This document shows, one piece after another, positions 21,915 to 25,727 of a stretch of 25,727 nt of DNA; within the stretch, counting starts at the first letter, position 1; each line of letters opens with the position of its first letter. The translations under genes and the position numbers were made by a program. A model generated the notes under the pieces. It had not been told where the DNA came from. It did not search any database and saw only the letters and a program-made list of their open reading frames with translations. The DNA comes from Anaerolineaceae bacterium UBA5365 (GTDB taxonomy: Bacteria > Chloroflexota > Anaerolineae > Anaerolineales > Anaerolineaceae): the NCBI GenBank assembly GCA_002407905.1, contig DHPL01000019.1, forward strand, positions 38,494 to 64,220. The letters run 5' to 3'.

Positions 21915-23837
21915 TTAGCTGAGACCTACTATTTTTCCGGTCTCAAAGTCAATATCGATGTCGTAGTAGCCTGGCCGGGTGGGCAGGCCGGGCATGGTGC
22001 TCATCGTGCCCAGCAAGGGGTAGAGGAATCCGGCGCCGATGCTGGCGCTGATCTCCCGGATGGGCACCCTGAAACCGCTGGGACGGTTCTTCAGGTTGGG
22101 GTCGTGGCTGATGCTCAGGTGTGTTTTAGCCATGCAGATCGGCAGGCGGTCATAGCCCAAGCGCGTATATTCTTTGATGCGCTCCTCTGCCAGATCGCTG
22201 TAATCCACGCCATCGGCGCCATAAACTTTGGTGGCAATGGCTTCGATTTTTTCCTTGATGGTGCTCTCCAGCGGATAAAGGAAATTGAAGTTGGAGGGCT
22301 GTTCGCAGGCGCGCACCACGGCCTCGGCCAGTTCCACGGCGCCCGCCCCGCCCTGGCTGAAGTGATCGGTCACTACCGCGTCCACCACGCCTTCGTGTTC
22401 CAGGGCCAGCTTGCGCAGGAGGGCCAGTTCAGCGTCCGTATCCGTGGGGAAGCGGTTCAGTGCTACCACCACGGGTACCCCAAAGCGCCGGGCGATATCA
22501 ATGTGCGCCAGCAGGTTATCAATGCCCTTTTCCAGGAGCTCCAGATTTTCGTTGGTGTACTCCGGGGCCAGAGGCGCGCCGGCGGTCACTTTTGGCCCGC
22601 CTCCATGCATCTTGAGCGCGCGGATCGTGGCCACCAGCACCACCGCGTTGGGCAGATTGCCGGAAGCGCGGCATTTGATATCGAAGAACTTCTCCATGCC
22701 CATGTCGGCGCCGAAGCCGCTCTCAGTCACCACGTAATCGGCCAGTTTCAGGGCGATGCGGTCGGCGATGATCGAGGAGTTGCCGTGGGCGATGTTGGCA
22801 AAAGGTCCGGCATGTACAAAGACTGGCGTACCTTCCAGAGTCTGCATCAGGTTGGGTTTCACGGTATCGCGCATCAGTACAGTAAGGGCGCCGGTAATGC
22901 CCAGGTCGTCCGCGGTCACAGGTTCGCCGGCTCGGTTCAGCCCCACCACCATCCTGGAGAAGCGGTCGCGCAGGTCCTTCAGGCTGGTGGCCAGGGCCAG
23001 CACGGCCATGATCTCCGAAGCCACGGTGATGTTGTAGTTTGTTTTCAGCTCAAAGCCCTTTTCCTCGGGGCCCTGACCAATGGTGATGCCCCGCAGCATG
23101 CGGTCGTTCACGTCTACGCCCCGGCGCCAGGTGACTGTAGAGGGGTCAATATCCAGGCGGGCAAATTTGGCCTGCTCTTCCGGCGTGAGCGCGTCCGGGT
23201 CTTCGGTGTTGTAACCCAGGCGCTGGAGGCGGCCGATCATCCCGCGGGCAAAATGGCGTTTGCCATGCTTATCTTTGGGACAAAGGCGGTTAAAGAGCGC
23301 CTGATCGCTCTGGCTGCTCTCGTGGAACATGCGTGTATCGATCGCCGCTGCCAGGAGGTTATTGGCCGCCGTAATGGCGTGGATATCGCCGGTGAGGTGC
23401 AGGTTGAAATCCTCCATTGGGATCACCTGGCTGTAGCCGCCGCCGGCCGCGCCGCCCTTGATGCCAAAGGTTGGCCCCTGGCTGGGCTGGCGAATGCAGG
23501 TAAACACGCGTTTACCTAGATGGGCGCCCAATGCCTGGCAGAGCCCCACAGTGGTGGTGGTTTTGCCCTCGCCTAAGGGGGTTGGGGTGATGGCAGTCAC
23601 ATCCACGTACTTGCCGTCAGGCACGTCCTTTAAGCGCTCAAGCACGTCCAGGCTCACCTTGGCCTTGTAGTTACCGTAAAGTTCCAACTCTTCCGGCAGG
23701 ATCCCCGCTTCGGCTGCCACCTGGCTGATCGGCTTCAGGATGGCATCCTGGGCGATAGCGATATCGGGCGGGACGGGGCTTTTGGGGTGGAGGGGGGTTG
23801 CTTGAAAAGGTATCGTGTGCTTCTGATCGGCCGTCAT
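21915..23837 (-). CDS. fhs: Formate-tetrahydrofolate ligase, long eukaryote-like form
   Basis: This enzyme joins formate to tetrahydrofolate with ATP, giving 10-formyl-THF. It feeds C1 units to purine synthesis, or acts in the methyl branch of acetyl-CoA or glycine metabolism. The P-loop [14 protein letters not shown] is at about 83-96, followed by [24 protein letters not shown] and the [10 protein letters not shown] loop are present. At 640 residues it is longer than the usual bacterial enzyme (about 555). The extra material includes RLKRLG-like helices and [21 protein letters not shown], plus the C-terminus [19 protein letters not shown], as recalled from the synthetase domain of eukaryotic C1-THF synthase. 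The start is ATG 23837 with AAGGAG 6 bases upstream. No other folate gene is nearby. Confidence 0.95.
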   Translation of the reverse strand: MTADQKHTIPFQATPLHPKSPVPPDIAIAQDAILKPISQVAAEAGILPEELELYGNYKAKVSLDVLERLKDVPDGKYVDVTAITPTPLGEGKTTTTVGLCQALGAHLGKRVFTCIRQPSQGPTFGIKGGAAGGGYSQVIPMEDFNLHLTGDIHAITAANNLLAAAIDTRMFHESSQSDQALFNRLCPKDKHGKRHFARGMIGRLQRLGYNTEDPDALTPEEQAKFARLDIDPSTVTWRRGVDVNDRMLRGITIGQGPEEKGFELKTNYNITVASEIMAVLALATSLKDLRDRFSRMVVGLNRAGEPVTADDLGITGALTVLMRDTVKPNLMQTLEGTPVFVHAGPFANIAHGNSSIIADRIALKLADYVVTESGFGADMGMEKFFDIKCRASGNLPNAVVLVATIRALKMHGGGPKVTAGAPLAPEYTNENLELLEKGIDNLLAHIDIARRFGVPVVVALNRFPTDTDAELALLRKLALEHEGVVDAVVTDHFSQGGAGAVELAEAVVRACEQPSNFNFLYPLESTIKEKIEAIATKVYGADGVDYSDLAEERIKEYTRLGYDRLPICMAKTHLSISHDPNLKNRPSGFRVPIREISASIGAGFLYPLLGTMSTMPGLPTRPGYYDIDIDFETGKIVGLS

Positions 23838-23864
23838 TCTGACTCCTTGAATTGTTGTTATTTA

Positions 23865-23870
23865 ATTATA
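23865..23870 (-). promoter_or_regulatory. -10 box of the formate-tetrahydrofolate ligase gene
   Basis: TATAAT on the minus strand lies 27 bases upstream of ATG 23837, with AAGGAG in the leader. A good -35 box is not visible. Confidence 0.5.
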
Positions 23871-23900
23871 TGGCTGGCAGTGTATTTCTGCCGCCGAATG

Positions 23901-23929
23901 TATAAAATAGGCTTCTCCAGGCTGGAGCC
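23901..23929 (-). terminator. Probable terminator after the large lipoprotein gene
   Basis: On the minus strand GGCTCCAGCCTGGAGAAGCC (23929-23910) can form a GGCT/AGCC plus CCA/TGG stem with a 3-base bulge, followed at once by TATTTTATA. The stem is imperfect. Confidence 0.5.
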
Positions 23930-23955
23930 GGATTTTTTTATGCACCGCACACGGG

Positions 23956-25350
23956 CTACTGCCCGATCATCGGGTCTTCAGGCAGTAAGACCGACGCTTC
24001 CACGCGCAGGTCCACCCAGTCTCCCAGAGCGCTTACCGGCACGTCCACCTGGCTGCTGCTGTTGGGGGCAGCCGTGTCCAAGATGGCCACGCCACCGCCG
24101 GCAACCTTGCCCGAGGCATCTATGAGGAGTACATGCGCCTGCGCGCCGTGGATGCTGGCGTTCAGGTTGTTCACCACCGTTACGCGCACCAGGCCCTCAG
24201 GCGGTTCCGCTACCAAAATGGCCTGGGCTGCAACCAGGGGGTCGTAACCGATGGGGAAAGTGCCGAACTCCCCGGGTACCAGGGTTAGGTCCTCATAGAC
24301 CGGATCGCAATCGTTCGGGATGTAAGGCCGGTCGACCGCGAATACCAGCTTCTGACGCGGCCAGATCACCGGCAGCCAGCCATTGTAGCTGGCGCAAACC
24401 AAATCGTTGGCGTCTACCACTGCTACGCTGTACCAGCTCTGCCTCAGGATCTGCTCGCTGCGGTTATGCAGGATCGCGCCGCCGCTAAGCTGGCGTTCCT
24501 GGCTGACAGTAAAACCGGATGATTCCGCCTGCAAGGTCTGCCACCAACTGCCGCCTTCCAGCGATGCGGAGTAGGGCCCCAAGTGGGCATAGAGCTCCAC
24601 CCGTGCCGGGCTCTCGCGCCAAATCGAGGGGACGCTGATGCCCATGCGCCGCAGTTCCGGCACAAAGGCCAGGGGCGCTGTACCGCCGCCAACGATCTCG
24701 CCGCGGGCATTGTAGGCGATCGCGTCCAGGCGCACTTGCGTGTAGGTAAATTTATCAAGATTTTCCAGCCAGGCAGTGATTAGGTTTCCCTGGCCGCTGA
24801 ACCAGGTGGCCGTGCTGAGTTTGAAAGGCTGGCGGTAGGCCAGGCTTTCGTCCAGCGCCGCGTTGCCAAAGCGTAATTCCACGCTGGCCGCCTGCATCCC
24901 GGGGGAAAGGCTAATCCGGTGCACGATGCCGGTAACCTCGCGGGCGAAAACGTATTTGAGCAAGCCGTTCTCGCTGGCCAGCAGATTGCCGCTGGCGTCC
25001 AGCACCAGCACCTGGTAATTGGCGTCGCGCAGGATGCCTTTTTCCAGAATGTTTTGCAGCTTGGCCATGACGGCCAGTTCCCGGCCGGCCTGGAGGTACT
25101 GCAGTTCCACGATCTGCAGCGGGCCGGCGATATTCAGGTTAGGGGTGGGGCTGGGGTTGAGCGGCGGGACAACCGTGGGGGTGCCTTCCGGCCCCACAAT
25201 GGTGGGTAGAGGCGTGGGGCTGGGAGGAGGGGGCATGGTGGCCGTGGGGTCCGGCGGGGGTGTTGCGCGTCCGCAGCCCGCCAGGCTGAGCAAGGCCAGC
25301 ACGATGGCGAGGGCGAAGGATTTTGCGCTGAGCTGCATTGGGCGTCGCAT
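23956..25350 (-). CDS. Large secreted lipoprotein of unknown function
   Basis: This is a 464-residue protein exported as a lipoprotein. The signal peptide (about 1-25, with a hydrophobic FALAIVLALLSLAGC core) ends in a lipobox with C26. It is followed by a Pro/Thr-rich linker (about 30-70) that would hold the protein away from the membrane. The rest is strand-rich and appears to contain three or four related beta-sandwich-like units. Each has an alternating pattern such as YQVLVLDASGNLLAS, VRLDAIAYNARGEIVGGG, YSVAVVDANDLVCAS and AHVLLIDASGKVAGGG, with the shared motif (V/A)xDAxGxxxxx. These resemble FxLYD-type domains, which is a weak call. The frame can start at GTG 25356, ATG 25350 or ATG 25338. 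I chose ATG 25350, next to the predicted transcription start. Confidence 0.75.
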   Translation of the reverse strand: MRRPMQLSAKSFALAIVLALLSLAGCGRATPPPDPTATMPPPPSPTPLPTIVGPEGTPTVVPPLNPSPTPNLNIAGPLQIVELQYLQAGRELAVMAKLQNILEKGILRDANYQVLVLDASGNLLASENGLLKYVFAREVTGIVHRISLSPGMQAASVELRFGNAALDESLAYRQPFKLSTATWFSGQGNLITAWLENLDKFTYTQVRLDAIAYNARGEIVGGGTAPLAFVPELRRMGISVPSIWRESPARVELYAHLGPYSASLEGGSWWQTLQAESSGFTVSQERQLSGGAILHNRSEQILRQSWYSVAVVDANDLVCASYNGWLPVIWPRQKLVFAVDRPYIPNDCDPVYEDLTLVPGEFGTFPIGYDPLVAAQAILVAEPPEGLVRVTVVNNLNASIHGAQAHVLLIDASGKVAGGGVAILDTAAPNSSSQVDVPVSALGDWVDLRVEASVLLPEDPMIGQ

Positions 25351-25357
25351 CCTCACA

Positions 25358-25363
25358 AGTATA
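25358..25363 (-). promoter_or_regulatory. -10 box next to the lipoprotein start codon
   Basis: TATACT on the minus strand ends 7 bases before ATG 25350. A TTGGTC at 25382-25387 (18-bp spacer) is a partial -35. The start of transcription would fall at or beside the start codon. Confidence 0.45.
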
Positions 25364-25646
25364 CCGCCCTCGCCCCGGCCAGACCAACGGTTTTAGACGC
25401 CGCTCCTTGGTTTAAACGGCACGAACACCAAGCGGGATCATATGAATAAAACCTCTTGAGCGCGATAAGGAATCCGGAATGTGGGGGTACGTACCGTTAG
25501 AATCGGAGTCTTTCTGGTTTGCGGGAGAGCCTCGCTAAAGCTCCACTCTCCCCTACCTTTTGCCCTTAAGTTTTTGATAGCTTTGACAATACATGACCTT
25601 AAAAACAGCTGACTATTTTTGCGGCAACTAATCTATCCAGGCTCCT
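25364..25646. other. Non-coding intergenic stretch between lipoprotein gene and tRNA terminator
   Basis: No open frame with a ribosome site is visible here. It holds a perfect 10-bp palindrome GGTACGTACC (25486-25495) and a GGGAGAG/CTCTCCC inverted repeat (25523-25529 with 25546-25552, 16-base loop) followed on the plus strand by CTACCTTTTGC. A plus-strand TTGACA (25583-25588) has no -10 at the right distance. I see no further RNA gene or repeat. Confidence 0.5.
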
Positions 25647-25679
25647 AAACAAAAACAGGCAGGAATTCATCCTGCCTGT
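25647..25679 (-). terminator. Intrinsic terminator downstream of the tRNA
   Basis: On the minus strand, a 10-bp perfect stem ACAGGCAGGA/TCCTGCCTGT (25679-25670 with 25664-25655) with a 5-base loop is followed by TTTTGTTT. It lies 17 bases beyond the tRNA 3' end. Confidence 0.92.
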
Positions 25680-25695
25680 CCTTGCGCTGCTCTGA

Positions 25696-25727
25696 TAGGG
25701 CGAGTGGGGGTCGAACCCACACAGTGT
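25696..25727 (-). tRNA. tRNA 3' part (T arm and acceptor strand), cut by the window edge
   Basis: On the minus strand the sequence reads a T stem GTGGG (25720-25716), the T loop TTCGACC (25715-25709) and CCCAC (25708-25704). The 3' acceptor strand TCGCCCT (25703-25697) and discriminator A (25696) follow. The 3' CCA is not encoded (TCA follows). The 5' acceptor strand, D arm and anticodon lie outside the window, so the amino acid cannot be named. Confidence 0.85.

Noticed and set aside
22104..23519. A 471-codon plus-strand frame opposite the formate-tetrahydrofolate ligase gene.
   Set aside because: The minus-strand protein is unmistakable, while the plus-strand product is low-complexity His/Gln/Val-rich and has no ribosome site.
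25523..25552. GGGAGAG/CTCTCCC inverted repeat as a small RNA or terminator.
   Set aside because: The loop is 16 bases, the following T-tract is broken, and no plus-strand gene or promoter precedes it.
25583..25616. TTGACA as a plus-strand promoter near the right edge.
   Set aside because: No -10-like hexamer lies 16-18 bases downstream, and no plus-strand gene follows before the window end.

Overview
The window is a dense, GC-rich bacterial chromosome segment with 23 protein-coding genes (one cut by the left edge) and the 3' part of a tRNA at the right edge. I see no phage, insertion sequence, CRISPR array or plasmid gene. Several features fit an anaerobic Chloroflexota bacterium of the Anaerolineae type: a sodium-pump decarboxylase, a short-form alpha-glucan phosphorylase, Pro/Thr-rich lipoprotein linkers, MacAB-like transport without an outer-membrane partner, and single-gene zinc-ribbon membrane proteins. 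That assignment is an inference from gene content and style, not a measured placement.

Layout. (1) 2-3017, plus strand: an mmdA-mmdD-mmdC-mmdB operon for a biotin-dependent, sodium-translocating methylmalonyl-CoA decarboxylase, closed by a bidirectional terminator. (2) 3093-3776, minus: a winged-helix regulator whose receiver domain has lost its phosphorylation residues, with a possible attenuator in its leader. (3) 3989-7952, plus: a tightly overlapping replication operon of a bifunctional-nuclease-domain protein, replicative helicase DnaB, a DnaD-domain protein and a protein with two fused DnaC/DnaI-type AAA+ domains. (4) 8053-11449, plus: alpha-glucan phosphorylase, a UPF0316 membrane protein and a HAD phosphatase. 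(5) 11634-14156, plus: a stand-alone HerA/DUF87-type ATPase. (6) 14253-15926, minus: a RanBP2-type zinc-finger membrane protein and a YesL-like membrane protein. (7) 15984-16523, plus: an isochorismatase-like hydrolase. (8) 16610-19915, plus: a three-gene MacAB-like ABC exporter. (9) 19983-25350, minus: an HtrA-type lipoprotein protease, a TPR protein, a eukaryote-type formate-tetrahydrofolate ligase and a large lipoprotein. (10) 25647-25727, minus: a tRNA 3' end and its terminator.

How the genes work together. Region 1 would couple decarboxylation of methylmalonyl-CoA to sodium export. Region 3 is the most system-like part: the helicase, a primosome-type DnaD protein and a helicase-loader-like ATPase are translationally coupled, and the loader is an internally duplicated protein whose two ATPase halves have diverged at sensor 1. 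This is the best candidate for an under-described system. Region 4 joins storage-glucan breakdown to two accessory genes of unknown connection. Regions 8 and 9 are envelope functions: export, protein quality control and surface lipoproteins.

Promoters are marked by good -10 boxes with poor -35 boxes. Three minus-strand genes (15245, 15926, 25350) have a -10 box so close to the start codon that their mRNAs may be leaderless or nearly so. All family calls come from reading the translated sequences by eye; no database search was run.
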